Shown here: one piece after another, positions 7,704 through 16,394 of the stretch | Layout: every line of letters begins with the position of its first letter | How positions within the stretch are numbered: position 1 is the first letter of the stretch | Origin: an uncultured Corynebacterium sp. | GTDB lineage: Bacteria; Actinomycetota; Actinomycetes; Mycobacteriales; Mycobacteriaceae | Direction of reading: 5' to 3' | DNA: 35,677 bases | Assembly: GCA_943914355.1 (NCBI GenBank) | Contig: CALUBS010000024.1 | Coordinates: 1 to 35,677 of the forward strand | Translations under genes and position numbers: made by a program | Notes under the pieces: generated by a model | What the model was told of the DNA's origin: nothing | What the model saw: only the letters and a program-made list of their open reading frames with translations | Database searches by the model: none

Positions 7704-7787
7704 GAAAATGTTTGCGCAGGTAAATGGGTAAATTTGGTGATAAAAGCGGCTGTTTTGGCCGGGTTTTCGGCGAACGAAGCAAGAAAA
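7681..7787 (+). repeat. 107-bp direct repeat, copy B
   Basis: This is the second copy, 106/107 identical to 6018-6124, located 58 nt upstream of the AlbA_2 start codon. Its right end overlaps by two bases the A-tract that becomes the U-tract of the icd terminator. Confidence 0.95.
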
Positions 7788-7828
7788 AGACCGCTCCGAA
7801 CTCCGGGGGAGTTTTCGAAGCGGTCTTT
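7786..7828 (-). terminator. icd: Rho-independent terminator of icd
   Basis: AAAGACCGCT (7786-7795) pairs with AGCGGTCTTT (7819-7828), extended inward by CGAA/TTCG-type and CTCC/GGAG pairs. On the minus strand the hairpin is followed by TTTTTCTT. It lies 22 nt after the icd stop, in the DNA between icd and repeat B. Confidence 0.88.
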
Positions 7829-7849
7829 GGTTAGAAACCTAACGAGGCT

Positions 7850-10063
7850 TTACTTCTTCAGGCCATCGATGATCTCGTTGAACTGTGCGACAGGCCGCAT
7901 GACAGCGGAGGTCTTCTCGTCGTTGGGCCAGTAGTAGCCGCCGAGGTCGGCGGGCTCACCCTGGGCATCGATAAGAGCCTGGGAGATTTCATCGGCCTTG
8001 CCGGAAAGCTCGGAGGCGACGTCCTTGAAGGCGGCCGCGAGATCGGCATCCTCGGTCTGGTTAGCCAGCTCCTCGGCCCAGAAGGTAGCCAGGAAGAAGT
8101 GGGAACCGCGGTTGTCGTTCTCGCCCGCCTTGCGGGATGGGGACTTGCCCTCGTTCAGCAGGCGCTCGGTGGCCTTGTCCAGGGTGGTGGCCAGCACGCC
8201 GGCCTTTTCGTTGCCGTTGGTCTGGTTCTCGTGGCGGAAGGACTCGGCCAGCGCCAAGAACTCACCGAGGGAGTCCCAGCGCAGGTGGTTTTCTTCCTGT
8301 ACCTGCTGGACGTGCTTCGGGGCGGAGCCGCCGGCACCGGTCTCGAAGAGGCCGCCGCCTGCCATCAGCGGAACCACGGACAGCATCTTTGCGGAGGTAC
8401 CCAGCTCGAGGATAGGGAAGAGGTCCGTGTTGTAGTCACGCAGCACGTTACCGGTCACGGAGATGGTGTCCTCGCCGCGGCGGATGCGCTCGATGGAGGT
8501 CTTGGTAGCGGTGACCGGATCCTGGATCTCGATGTCCAAGCCCTCGGTGTCGTGGTCCTTGAGGTACTTTTCCACCAGGGACTGGATATTGCGGTCGTGG
8601 CCGCGCTCCGGGTCGAGCCAGAAGATGGTCTTCATACCGGACAGGCGCGCGCGGTTGACGGCGAGCTTAACCCAGTCCTGGATCGGCTCGTCCTTGGTCT
8701 GGCAGGCGCGCCAGATATCGCCGGCCTCGACGTCGTGCTCGATGAGCACCTCGCCCTTGGAGTTGCGGACCTCAACGGTGCCGGCTGCGGGCACCTTGAA
8801 GGTCTTGTTGTGGGAGCCGTACTCCTCGGCCTTCTTAGCCATCAGGCCGACGTTTGGCACGGTACCCATGGTGGTGGGGTCAAAGGCGCCGTTTTCCTTG
8901 CAGTCTTCGATGACGGCCTGGTACACGCCGGCGTAGGAGGAGTCCGGGATAACGGCGAGGGTGTCTTGCTCCTCGTCGTTCTTGTTCCACATGTGGCCGG
9001 AGGTGCGGATCATGGCCGGCATGGAGGCGTCAATGATGACATCGGAAGGCACGTGCAGGTTGGTGGTGCCCTTGTGGGAGTTGACCATGGCGAGATCGGG
9101 GCCATCGGCAAGCGCGGATTCGAAGGCTGCCTTGATTTCCTCGCCATTGTCGAGCTTGTCCAAGCCTTCCAGGATGGAGCCCAAGCCGTTTTCGCCGTTG
9201 AGGCCGGCGGAGATGAGCTCGTCGCCGTACTTATCAAAGACATCGGCGAAGTAGGTGCGCACGACGTGGCCGAAGAGGATGGGGTCAGAGACCTTCATCA
9301 TGGTGGCCTTCAGGTGGGTGGAGAAGAGCACGCCCTCTTCCTTGGCGCGCTTGACCTGCTGCAGCAGGAACTCATCGAGGGGCTTGGCGGACATGAAGGT
9401 GCCGTCGATGACCTCGTCCTTAAGAACCGGCAGCTCCGGCAGCAGGGTCTGCTCGCCGTCAGCGGTCTTCAGCACGATGGACAGGGTATCTTCCTCGGGG
9501 ATGATGACGGACTTCTCGTTGTGACGGAAGTCGTTATCGTCCATGGTGGCGACGTTGGTCTTGGAATCCTTGGACCACTCGCCCATGCGGTGCGGGTGCT
9601 TCTTAACAAAGTTCTTTACGGCCTCCGGCGCGCGGCGGTCGGAGTTACCCTCACGCAGGACGGGGTTAACAGCGGAGCCCTTGACGGAATCGTAGCGGGC
9701 CGCGATGTCCTTTTCCTCGTCGGTGGACGGGTTATCCGGGTAATCAGGCAGGTCGTAGCCGGCGGCCTGCAGCTCAGCGATGGCCTTCTTCAGCTGCACC
9801 AGGGAAGCCGAAATATTCGGCAGCTTGATGATATTAGCCTCTGGGGTCTTGGCCATCTTGCCCAGCTCAGCCAGGGCGTCTTCCACCTTCTGGTCCTCGG
9901 TGAGGCGCTCTGGGAACTGCGCGGCGATGCGGGCAGCCAGGGAAATATCGCGGGTTTCTACGTCAATGCCCGCGGTGGAAGCGAAGGCCTCCACGATGGG
10001 CTTGAGGGAGTAGGTCGCCAGAAGCGGCGCCTCATCGGTACGGGTCCACGTAATCTTAGCCAT
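7850..10063 (-). CDS. icd: Monomeric NADP-dependent isocitrate dehydrogenase
   Basis: The enzyme oxidises isocitrate to 2-oxoglutarate and CO2 with NADP+ in the TCA cycle. The 737-residue single chain is the size of the monomeric IDH class typical of corynebacteria, not the 400-residue dimeric class. It starts [20 protein letters not shown] and shows class-defining stretches such as [24 protein letters not shown] (substrate loop), [25 protein letters not shown], and [12 protein letters not shown] near the C-terminus. The start has an AGGAGAATC RBS. It is convergent with nothing; its 3' end faces the accessory module, and its last 25 bases are the copy repeated at 5786-5810. It remains intact, so the integration event restored or preserved the C-terminus IIDGLKK. 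Confidence 0.97.
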   Translation of the reverse strand: MAKITWTRTDEAPLLATYSLKPIVEAFASTAGIDVETRDISLAARIAAQFPERLTEDQKVEDALAELGKMAKTPEANIIKLPNISASLVQLKKAIAELQAAGYDLPDYPDNPSTDEEKDIAARYDSVKGSAVNPVLREGNSDRRAPEAVKNFVKKHPHRMGEWSKDSKTNVATMDDNDFRHNEKSVIIPEEDTLSIVLKTADGEQTLLPELPVLKDEVIDGTFMSAKPLDEFLLQQVKRAKEEGVLFSTHLKATMMKVSDPILFGHVVRTYFADVFDKYGDELISAGLNGENGLGSILEGLDKLDNGEEIKAAFESALADGPDLAMVNSHKGTTNLHVPSDVIIDASMPAMIRTSGHMWNKNDEEQDTLAVIPDSSYAGVYQAVIEDCKENGAFDPTTMGTVPNVGLMAKKAEEYGSHNKTFKVPAAGTVEVRNSKGEVLIEHDVEAGDIWRACQTKDEPIQDWVKLAVNRARLSGMKTIFWLDPERGHDRNIQSLVEKYLKDHDTEGLDIEIQDPVTATKTSIERIRRGEDTISVTGNVLRDYNTDLFPILELGTSAKMLSVVPLMAGGGLFETGAGGSAPKHVQQVQEENHLRWDSLGEFLALAESFRHENQTNGNEKAGVLATTLDKATERLLNEGKSPSRKAGENDNRGSHFFLATFWAEELANQTEDADLAAAFKDVASELSGKADEISQALIDAQGEPADLGGYYWPNDEKTSAVMRPVAQFNEIIDGLKK

Positions 10064-10254
10064 GATTCTCCTATTAAATGTGGGAAAATTTCTTCAGGTG
10101 ACCAGATTACCGATTTTGTCCGCTCCATGTGGAGCGCTCGGTACATTCCGGGGCTGGGTGGCATCGGTCACGGGGCCATGCGCTGGGTAAATCTCTTCAC
10201 CTGTCCACGCCCTGAACATGCTTTATCCGCAGGTGGGGTGTATCGTCGCCCCTC
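10064..10254. promoter_or_regulatory. icd / MFS divergent intergenic region
   Basis: The 191-bp region holds the icd RBS and a perfect 16-bp palindrome CGCTCCATGTGGAGCG-type sequence at 10121-10136 (7-bp arms, 2-nt centre), a candidate operator. A TATCGT hexamer at 10241-10246, 8 nt before the MFS start, could be a -10 for a leaderless transcript. No known regulator site was recognised. Confidence 0.4.
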
Positions 10255-11508
10255 GTGAAAATTATCGATCAGTTAAGCCCGCGCAGCGCCCATGAACACC
10301 GCATTCACCGTCGGCCTTTGCCCCGCCAGACGGAGATTTCTACTGCGCGCCGCACCATCGTCATGGTGGCGATGGCCCTTGGTGCGTTTGCTATCGGTAC
10401 TACCGAGTTCGTCTCGATGGGCCTGCTACCGCTGATCGCGGAGGATTTCGGGGTTTCTGAGGATACCGCCTCCACGCTGATTACCACCTACGCACTCGGT
10501 GTAGTGGTCGGTGCGCCCCTGATTGCGGCCTTTACCGGCAAGCTCCCGCGCCGCCGCCTCATCCTCTTGCTCATCGGCTTTTTGGTGGTGGGCAACCTGC
10601 TCTCGGTCCTCGCGCCGAATTACTGGGTGCTCATGGTGGCTCGATTCATCGCCGGCATGCCCCACGGAGCGTACTTCTCCGTGGCTAACCTGTCCGCGGC
10701 GTCGATGGCCCCTCCCGGCGGGCGCGGCAAGGCCATGGCTTTTGTGGGCATGGGGCTTGCCATCGCCACGGTTATCGGCGTGCCCGCGGCACAGGCCCTG
10801 GGTTCCGCGCTGGGGTGGCACGCGGCATACCTAGTGGTTGTGGTCATCGGTCTTATTACCGCCGTGGCCCTGTTCTTCCTCATGCCGCACATGACGGAGA
10901 TGAAACAGACCGATATCCGCACCGAGTTCGATGCCTTTAAAAACAGCCAGGTGTGGCTCACCGTCATCATGGGCGTGGTGGGTTTCGGCGGCATGTTCTC
11001 CGTCTACACCTATATCTCCTGGACCATGACCGAGGTCGCTGGCCTGAGCGATAGCCTGATTTGGGTCGTGCTCATGGCCTACGGCATTGGCATGACGATA
11101 GGCAATGCCTTCGGCGGTTGGTTGGCGGACCGCAATCTCGAATTCGGGATCATCTTCGCCCTGGCCAGCCTGATCATCATTCTTACGGCCTTCTATTTCC
11201 TCTCCAGCCACGCCATCCCCGCCACCATTTGCTTTGGCATGGTGGCGTTTATGGGTTCCACGTTGGTGCCGTCGCTGCAGCTGCGTTTGGTCCACGTGGC
11301 AGGCGATGCCCAGACCTTATCCGCCGCGCTCAACCAGTCCGCGCTCAATATCGCGAATGCAGCCGGTGCGACCATCGGCGGCATTGTCGTCGGCGCGGGT
11401 CTGGGCTATTCCGCCCCGGCGCTGGCGGGCGCCGGTTTGGCGGCCGCGGGTTGCGTTGTGTGGGCGATAACAATGTGGGATAAAAAACGCCTTGCAGGCC
11501 GCAGCTAG
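10255..11508 (+). CDS. MFS transporter, DHA1/AraJ-type exporter
   Basis: The 417-residue membrane protein is a 12-helix major facilitator, most like the DHA1 (AraJ/Cmx/YdhP) drug or sugar efflux subgroup. Typical features are ALGAFAIGTTEFVSMGLLP in helix 1, the loop 2-3 motif A variant GKLPRRRLILL, RFIAGMPHGAYFSVANLSA in helix 4, and GVPAAQALGSALGWHAAY in helix 5. The second half retains GGWLADRN. The GTG start at 10255 gives a 33-residue cytoplasmic N-terminal extension with no clear RBS; the next in-frame ATG (10363) would cut into helix 1, so GTG is preferred but uncertain. The substrate is unknown. Divergent from icd; exonuclease III follows after 35 nt. Confidence 0.88.
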   Translation: MKIIDQLSPRSAHEHRIHRRPLPRQTEISTARRTIVMVAMALGAFAIGTTEFVSMGLLPLIAEDFGVSEDTASTLITTYALGVVVGAPLIAAFTGKLPRRRLILLLIGFLVVGNLLSVLAPNYWVLMVARFIAGMPHGAYFSVANLSAASMAPPGGRGKAMAFVGMGLAIATVIGVPAAQALGSALGWHAAYLVVVVIGLITAVALFFLMPHMTEMKQTDIRTEFDAFKNSQVWLTVIMGVVGFGGMFSVYTYISWTMTEVAGLSDSLIWVVLMAYGIGMTIGNAFGGWLADRNLEFGIIFALASLIIILTAFYFLSSHAIPATICFGMVAFMGSTLVPSLQLRLVHVAGDAQTLSAALNQSALNIANAAGATIGGIVVGAGLGYSAPALAGAGLAAAGCVVWAITMWDKKRLAGRS

Positions 11509-11543
11509 AAGTACCACCGCACACGCCTATATTCTGGAGCACC

Positions 11544-12437
11544 ATGAGCCTTACCATCGCTAGCGTCAACGTCAATGGAATCCGCGCCGCGTGCAAGCAG
11601 CGCAACGAAAACAACCCCGGCATGAATGCCTGGTTGGAACAAACCCCGGCCGATATCGTGCTGATGCAAGAGGTACGCGCCACCCCGGATCAAGCCAGAA
11701 AGGCCCTGGCACCCGCCCTGGAAGCAGGCTGGCACTTGGAGCTTGCCGATGCCGCCGCCAAGGGCCGCGCCGGAGTAGGCATCCTCTCTCGCACGCCGCT
11801 TGCCGATGTCGAAATCGGCTTCGGCTCCTTTACCGATGCCGGCCGCTGGATTGCCGCTACCACCCGCGATATCCGCGTGGCCTCGCTGTATCTGCCTTCC
11901 GGCGATACCGATTCGCCGAAGCTGGATGAAAAGTACCGCTTCTTGGATGAATTCGATTCCGTGCTGGCAGAAAACGCCGATAAGGACATGGTCATCGGCG
12001 GTGACTGGAATATCTGCCACCGTGCCCAGGATTTGAAGAATAATAAGGCCAACGAGAAGAAGGCCGGCCACCTGCCAGAAGAGCGCGCCTTTATGGACCA
12101 TATCTTCGGCAGCTTTCCGGATGAGGCGCCGCAGGAGAAAAAGAACCTGGGCGAGTGGCTCGGCGTCGTGGACTACGCGGGCACCACCCCGTGGGAGCCG
12201 GCCACCGCGCCGCAGTGGTTCGACGTGGCGCGCCGGCTCCACCCAGAGGCCGACGGCCCCTATACCTGGTGGACCTATCGCGGCCAAGCCTTCAATAACG
12301 ATGCAGGCTGGCGCATCGACTACCAAGCCGCAACTCAGCCGCTGCTCGATCGCGCGCAGCGCACCTGGGTGGATAAGGCCCCGACCGTAGAGCAGCGCTG
12401 GTCCGATCACTCGCCACTGCTGGTGGAATACGTCTGA
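11544..12437 (+). CDS. xth: Exodeoxyribonuclease III (AP endonuclease family)
   Basis: This 297-residue protein is a Mg-dependent exonuclease III/AP endonuclease acting in base-excision repair. The EEP-fold motifs are in order: SVNVNGIRAA near the start, catalytic MQEVR, SLYLPSGD, GDWNICHRAQDLKN (the GDxN metal/phosphate motif), TWWTYRGQAFNNDAGWRIDY, and the terminal SDHSPL with the catalytic Asp-His. Length is normal for ExoA/ExoIII. The ATG at 11544 is preceded by GGAGC (about 6 nt), and a TATATT hexamer lies at about 11528-11533. Its stop overlaps the ATG of the next gene by one base, so the two are translationally coupled. Confidence 0.93.
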   Translation: MSLTIASVNVNGIRAACKQRNENNPGMNAWLEQTPADIVLMQEVRATPDQARKALAPALEAGWHLELADAAAKGRAGVGILSRTPLADVEIGFGSFTDAGRWIAATTRDIRVASLYLPSGDTDSPKLDEKYRFLDEFDSVLAENADKDMVIGGDWNICHRAQDLKNNKANEKKAGHLPEERAFMDHIFGSFPDEAPQEKKNLGEWLGVVDYAGTTPWEPATAPQWFDVARRLHPEADGPYTWWTYRGQAFNNDAGWRIDYQAATQPLLDRAQRTWVDKAPTVEQRWSDHSPLLVEYV

Positions 12438-13384
12438 TGTCGCCGCTATTTAGCGTCCTGTACGTCATCGGCATTACCGCCGAGTCCATGACGGCTGCGC
12501 TATCGGCCGGCCGGCAAAAACTCGACCTTTTCGGCGTGACGATGATCGCCGCCATTACCGCACTAGGCGGTGGCACCGTCCGCGATATCGTGCTGGCGGA
12601 TCCGCCTCTGACCTGGGTAGAACACCCCATCTATCTGGTCATCGTCATCGCTGCCGCCATCGTCACGGTGGGCATGTCCTTCCTCATGCACTATTTCCGC
12701 CACCTCTTCCTCATTCTCGATGCCTTGGGGCTGGCGGTCTTTTCCGTGCTGGGCACCCAGATTGCCGCACACTTGGGTTACGGCTTCATCATCGCCTCGG
12801 TATCTGCAGTCATTTCCGGCGTCTTCGGCGGTGTGCTGCGCGATCTGCTTTCGGACCGCATTCCGCTGGTATTTTCCGGCGAGTTTTATGCGGCCATCTC
12901 GATCCTTGCGGCCGGGCTCTACATGATCCTCTTGCGCGCCGGGCTATCGGAGGAACCCACGGCGATTATTACTGCCTTGGTCTGCTTTGCCGCGCGCCTT
13001 GCGGCCATCTACTTCAAGACGGGCCTGCCCGTCTTTGAATACCGCGATGGTGAGCAGCAGATGGATCCGCGCCTGCGGCTATCGGCGCGCATCGTGCGCG
13101 ATGGCGCCCGTCGTGCCAAGCGGAAGGCGGGCGCAGCCACCCGCTACGCCAGCCCCATCACCCGGCCGCTGGGCCGCAGCAAGCGCACCGCAAGCGATTT
13201 TTCCTCCCCGCTAAGCCTCGAAGAGTTAAATAGCAACCGGATTGCACGGCCGACTGTTCACTCATCGATTACCCGCCCCAGTGGCAAGCACTCGCCTGGG
13301 GCGAGGGGAGTGGATGTGCAGCAGCAATGGACCTTCAACAAGGAGGATGTGGGCAGGCAAAGGACCCCCAAGCACAAGCAGTAG
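12437..13384 (+). CDS. TRIC/UPF0126 family membrane protein with long basic tail
   Basis: Residues 1-200 match the UPF0126 (YicG, trimeric intracellular cation channel-like) family: two repeats of three helices, each with the glycine-rich signature, here AITALGGGTVRDIVLADPPLTWV and AVISGVFGGVLRDLLSDRIPLVF. Prokaryotic members act as K+ channels in structural work; the substrate here is inferred. The usual length is about 205-215 residues, but this product has 315: about 100 extra residues rich in Arg, Lys, Ser and Pro follow the last helix (RRAKRKAGAATRYASPITRP). The start overlaps the stop of xth. The stop codon is followed immediately by the promoter of the next small gene. Confidence 0.85.
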   Translation: MSPLFSVLYVIGITAESMTAALSAGRQKLDLFGVTMIAAITALGGGTVRDIVLADPPLTWVEHPIYLVIVIAAAIVTVGMSFLMHYFRHLFLILDALGLAVFSVLGTQIAAHLGYGFIIASVSAVISGVFGGVLRDLLSDRIPLVFSGEFYAAISILAAGLYMILLRAGLSEEPTAIITALVCFAARLAAIYFKTGLPVFEYRDGEQQMDPRLRLSARIVRDGARRAKRKAGAATRYASPITRPLGRSKRTASDFSSPLSLEELNSNRIARPTVHSSITRPSGKHSPGARGVDVQQQWTFNKEDVGRQRTPKHKQ

Positions 13385-13434
13385 TGCTAGTATTAACACG
13401 TTAAAAATTTCGAAATCTGCAACGGAGAAAGTTC
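13385..13434 (+). promoter_or_regulatory. Extended -10 promoter and RBS for the small membrane protein
   Basis: TGCTAGTAT at 13385-13393 is a perfect extended -10 (TGN-TANNNT). The ATG at 13435 is preceded by ACGGAGAAAG with suitable spacing. Confidence 0.6.
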
Positions 13435-13626
13435 ATGGCTCGCGCAATTATTCCTTTTGTCCTTGGCGCCGTAATCCTCGCCCTGAGCATCTGGTGGTGG
13501 ACTGCTGTCGGACCGTCCTTCGCCTTCCTTGGCCCCATCGTCCTCATGGGCGTCGGCGGTGCCTTCATGGTGACCGGTTTCGCCATTTTCATGGACATCG
13601 TCAGCCCCACCTCCCGCAAGGTCTAA
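13435..13626 (+). CDS. Small two-helix membrane protein
   Basis: The 63-residue product is almost entirely hydrophobic: helix 1 at about residues 4-24 (AIIPFVLGAVILALSIWWW) and helix 2 at about 29-53 (FAFLGPIVLMGVGGAFMVTG), with a short tail ending SPTSRKV. It has its own extended -10 promoter and a clear RBS, which supports it as a real gene despite its size. Small proteins of this kind are conserved in corynebacteria, but no function is known to me. Position between the TRIC protein and the DinB-like gene gives no further clue. Confidence 0.75.
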   Translation: MARAIIPFVLGAVILALSIWWWTAVGPSFAFLGPIVLMGVGGAFMVTGFAIFMDIVSPTSRKV

Positions 13627-13641
13627 GGGCACGGTCTGGCG

Positions 13642-14122
13642 ATGAAAGCTATCGATCTACTCACAGACATGGCGCAGCGCCCGCTCGATGCGCTCGCCGC
13701 ATTGCCGGAGTTGAGCAACGAGACCGCCAATGCGCACTTTGGTGATCACCCGAACTCGATCACGTGGCTGCTATGGCACACCGGCCGCATGGCAGACCTG
13801 CAGCTTGCGCAGCTGACTGGGGAAGAAGAGCTGTGGCAGCGCTACGACCTCGACCTGCCGGATGCCATGGGCTATGGCCAATCGGCGGAGGAAGCGCGTG
13901 CGGTAACCACGCAGGACATCGGCAAGCTCCGCAGCTATACCCAGGAAGCATTGGAGCAGGTCAAGGCGTATGTCGCCTCGCTGGAGGATGACAACCTCGA
14001 TGACGTGATCGATACCTCGTGGACGCCGCACGTTACCCGAGGTGTCCGGCTGGTCTCGATTTTTGATGACGCCGCGCAGCATCTTGGGGGCGGCCAATCA
14101 ACAAGCAAAAATGACGGAGTAA
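13642..14122 (+). CDS. DinB-like protein (DUF664/MDMPI fold), apparent frame lesion at its 3' end
   Basis: The N-terminal part ([72 protein letters not shown]) is a DinB/mycothiol-dependent isomerase-like four-helix protein with the metal-ligand histidines H in LLWHTGR and H in DAAQHLG. Many such proteins in Actinobacteria are mycothiol-dependent or of unknown function. After AAQHLG the frame given by the sequence runs without a stop straight into trpS (507 codons in all). A one-base change in the G5 run at 14086-14090 would instead give [10 protein letters not shown] and stop at 14122, a size normal for the family. I give 14122 as the likely family-like end, and flag the uncertainty. The start has no strong RBS; it lies 15 nt after the previous gene. 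Confidence 0.6.
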
Positions 14123-14133
14123 TATTACCTGAC

Positions 14134-15165
14134 ATGACTGATTCCACTGCATCTAATTCCGCATCCCGCGTACTTTCCGGCATTCAGCCCACCGCTGATT
14201 CCTATCATTTGGGAAATTACCTGGGAGCGCTCAAGCAGTGGATCGACTTGCAGGAAGGCTACGATGCCTTTTACTTCATCCCGGATTTGCACGCGATTAC
14301 CGTGGAGCAGAATCCGGAGGAACTGCGCAACCGCACCATGGCCGGTGCAGCACAGCTCATCGCGCTGGGCATCGACCCGGAGAAGTCCACCCTCTTCGTC
14401 CAGTCCCACGTGCCCGCCCATGCGGAGCTGACCTGGGTATTCCAGTGCCTGACCGGCTTTGGTGAGGCCTCCCGCATGACGCAGTTCAAGGATAAATCCG
14501 CCAAGCGCGGCGCCGATCGCACCTCGGTGGGCCTTTTTACCTACCCCATCCTGATGGTGGCCGATATCCTGCTGTACTCGCCGGATTACGTGCCGGTGGG
14601 CGAGGATCAACGCCAGCACTTGGAGCTCACCCGCAATCTGGCAGAGCGCTTCAATAACAAGTACGGCGAGACTTTCCACGTGCCGGAACCATTCATTCCG
14701 GAGGGCGCGGCGAAGATCTATGACCTGCAGGACCCGACGTCCAAGATGTCTAAGTCCGGCCCAAACCCCAAGGGCTTGGTCAACCTGCTCGATGCCCCGA
14801 AAACCTCTGCCAAGCGCATCAAGTCCGCCGTCACCGATGACCTGGGCACAGTCGCCTTCGACCGGGAAAACCAGCCGGGCGTATCGAACTTGCTGGTCAT
14901 CCAGTCCGCGCTGACTGGTGAGTCCGTCGACTCCTTGGTGGAAAAGTACGCCGGCCAAGGCTACGGTCACCTGAAAGTGGATACCGCGGAGGCGCTCGAG
15001 GCCTTCACCACGCCGCTCAAGCAGCGCTATGACGAGCTCATGGCGGATCGCGGCGAGCTGGAGCGCATCTTGGAGCGCGGCGCCCAGACCGCACAGGAAG
15101 TAGCGCAGCCGCTTGTCGATGCCGTCTATGAAAAAGTCGGCTTCCTTCCTCGCCCGCGCAGGTAG
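14134..15165 (+). CDS. trpS: Tryptophanyl-tRNA synthetase
   Basis: The enzyme charges tRNA-Trp with tryptophan using ATP. From the ATG at 14134 the product has 343 residues, the normal length of bacterial TrpRS, and starts [20 protein letters not shown]. The class I HIGH-equivalent is in [19 protein letters not shown] and the KMSKS loop is at residues 204-208 ([12 protein letters not shown]); [19 protein letters not shown] is the conserved dimer/tryptophan region. TAATAT/TATTAC (14120-14128) lies 5-8 nt before the ATG, as in a leaderless transcript. The open frame extends upstream into the DinB-like gene, but the upstream part is not homologous to TrpRS, so a fusion is not needed for function. 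Confidence 0.95.
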   Translation: MTDSTASNSASRVLSGIQPTADSYHLGNYLGALKQWIDLQEGYDAFYFIPDLHAITVEQNPEELRNRTMAGAAQLIALGIDPEKSTLFVQSHVPAHAELTWVFQCLTGFGEASRMTQFKDKSAKRGADRTSVGLFTYPILMVADILLYSPDYVPVGEDQRQHLELTRNLAERFNNKYGETFHVPEPFIPEGAAKIYDLQDPTSKMSKSGPNPKGLVNLLDAPKTSAKRIKSAVTDDLGTVAFDRENQPGVSNLLVIQSALTGESVDSLVEKYAGQGYGHLKVDTAEALEAFTTPLKQRYDELMADRGELERILERGAQTAQEVAQPLVDAVYEKVGFLPRPRR

Positions 15166-15259
15166 TAGGTACCCCTTAACCCACCCCACCGAGGGACAAC
15201 TGGGTGTTTGCCAGCTACGCTATACGGGATAAACGCTGTGCGAACAAGAAGGGAAGCAC

Positions 15260-16339
15260 GTGTCCACCACCACGCAATCCTCCTCTAAGAAGACGGACCA
15301 CTACGGCATCGAGCGCGCGAACGCCGATGACCCGGGAGCGATAGATAAAGTCCGGCGCAAGTCGCCCTTTGTTGACCACCTCATGCGCATGCAGGAGCGC
15401 TATGCCGCAGAGGGTGGCAACCAGTTCTCCGCTGGCATTACCTATTACTCGGTCCTGTCCATCTTCCCGTTGGCGATGCTGCTGGTGGCCACCATCGCCG
15501 CAGTCCTTGCTAACCGCGAAGACCTGCTCAATGATCTTCAGTCCTATATCACGGACTCCATTGACGGGAATCTCAGCGAATCGGTCAATGAGATCTTGGA
15601 TACGGCCATCGACCAGCGCGGTGCCATGTTCGGTATTGGTGGTTTGACCACCCTGTGGTCCGGACTGGGGTGGATGAATCACCTGCGCATCGGCATTTCT
15701 GCCATGTGGGGCATCGATGCCAATGACGGCGGCTCGTTCCTGAAAAAGAAGTTCTCGGACCTTCTGGGGCTTATCGGCCTGATCATCGCCTTTGTCGTCG
15801 CCTTCGGTGTGACCGCTGCTGGTTCCTCCGGCCTGACGCAAAAGGTGTTTGACCTCTTAGGCATCGAATCCTTCCCGGGCATGGGCTATGTCTTCTTCTT
15901 CAGTGGCTTGTTGCTGGGCCTTATCGCCAACTTCATCGTCATGTGGTGGCTGATTATGATCCTGCCGCGCACGAAGGTGCCTAAGAAGTCCGGCTTTACC
16001 GGCGCCGCCATCGGTGCGGTGGCGTTCGAGGCCATCAAGCAGCTGTCCACAGTGATCATGTCCTCTGCCACCGGCAGTCCGGCCGGCGCGGTCTTTGGTC
16101 CGGTCATCGTCCTGATGATCGTCATGTACTTGGTGTGGCGCGTGGTGCTTTATATTTCCGCATGGACTGCGACGACCGCAGAATCCCTGAAGTACGCGCA
16201 CCCGCCGGTTCCAGAACCTGCCGTTATTCGCGTGCGCAACGAGGTACGTGAGGGCGCACCAGCAGGTGCGGTCTTCGGCGTGGGCGCGGCGCTGGGCGCT
16301 GCGGCCGTGGGTGTGGCGAAGCTTTTCCGCCGGAAATAA
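15260..16339 (+). CDS. YihY/BrkB family inner-membrane protein
   Basis: The 359-residue product belongs to the YihY (formerly RNase BN/BrkB) membrane family, whose function is unsettled. It has about six hydrophobic helices, starting with the family signature in QFSAGITYYSVLSIFPLAMLL, then GLTTLWSGLGWMNHLRIGI, LLGLIGLIIAFVVAFGV, a helix around VFFFSGLLLGLIANFIVMWW, FTGAAIGAVAFEAIK and MIVMYLVWRVVLYISAW. The N-terminal 40 residues are polar and cytoplasmic. The C-terminal tail ends in a short Ala/Gly/Val stretch and FRRK. GTG 15260 is preceded by GAAGGGAAG. The downstream hairpin at 16341-16363 closes the unit. Confidence 0.88.
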   Translation: MSTTTQSSSKKTDHYGIERANADDPGAIDKVRRKSPFVDHLMRMQERYAAEGGNQFSAGITYYSVLSIFPLAMLLVATIAAVLANREDLLNDLQSYITDSIDGNLSESVNEILDTAIDQRGAMFGIGGLTTLWSGLGWMNHLRIGISAMWGIDANDGGSFLKKKFSDLLGLIGLIIAFVVAFGVTAAGSSGLTQKVFDLLGIESFPGMGYVFFFSGLLLGLIANFIVMWWLIMILPRTKVPKKSGFTGAAIGAVAFEAIKQLSTVIMSSATGSPAGAVFGPVIVLMIVMYLVWRVVLYISAWTATTAESLKYAHPPVPEPAVIRVRNEVREGAPAGAVFGVGAALGAAAVGVAKLFRRK

Positions 16340-16340
16340 A

Positions 16341-16363
16341 AATCCTCCCTACGGGTGAGGATT
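16341..16363. terminator. Weak hairpin after the YihY gene
   Basis: AATCCTC (16341-16347) pairs with GAGGATT (16357-16363). On the plus strand no U-tract follows closely; on the minus strand it is followed by TTTATTT. It may be a weak bidirectional terminator. Confidence 0.4.
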
Positions 16364-16394
16364 GCCGCGCTCTTTACCTTTAAGATAGGACACT

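Noticed and set aside
8099..10258. A 719-codon plus-strand frame opposite icd.
   Set aside because: It is a composition shadow of icd with Gly/Val/Leu-biased sequence and no family.
13642..15165. A single 507-codon DinB-TrpRS fusion gene.
   Set aside because: TrpRS is complete from 14134 and has its own -10; a G-run lesion explains the join better.
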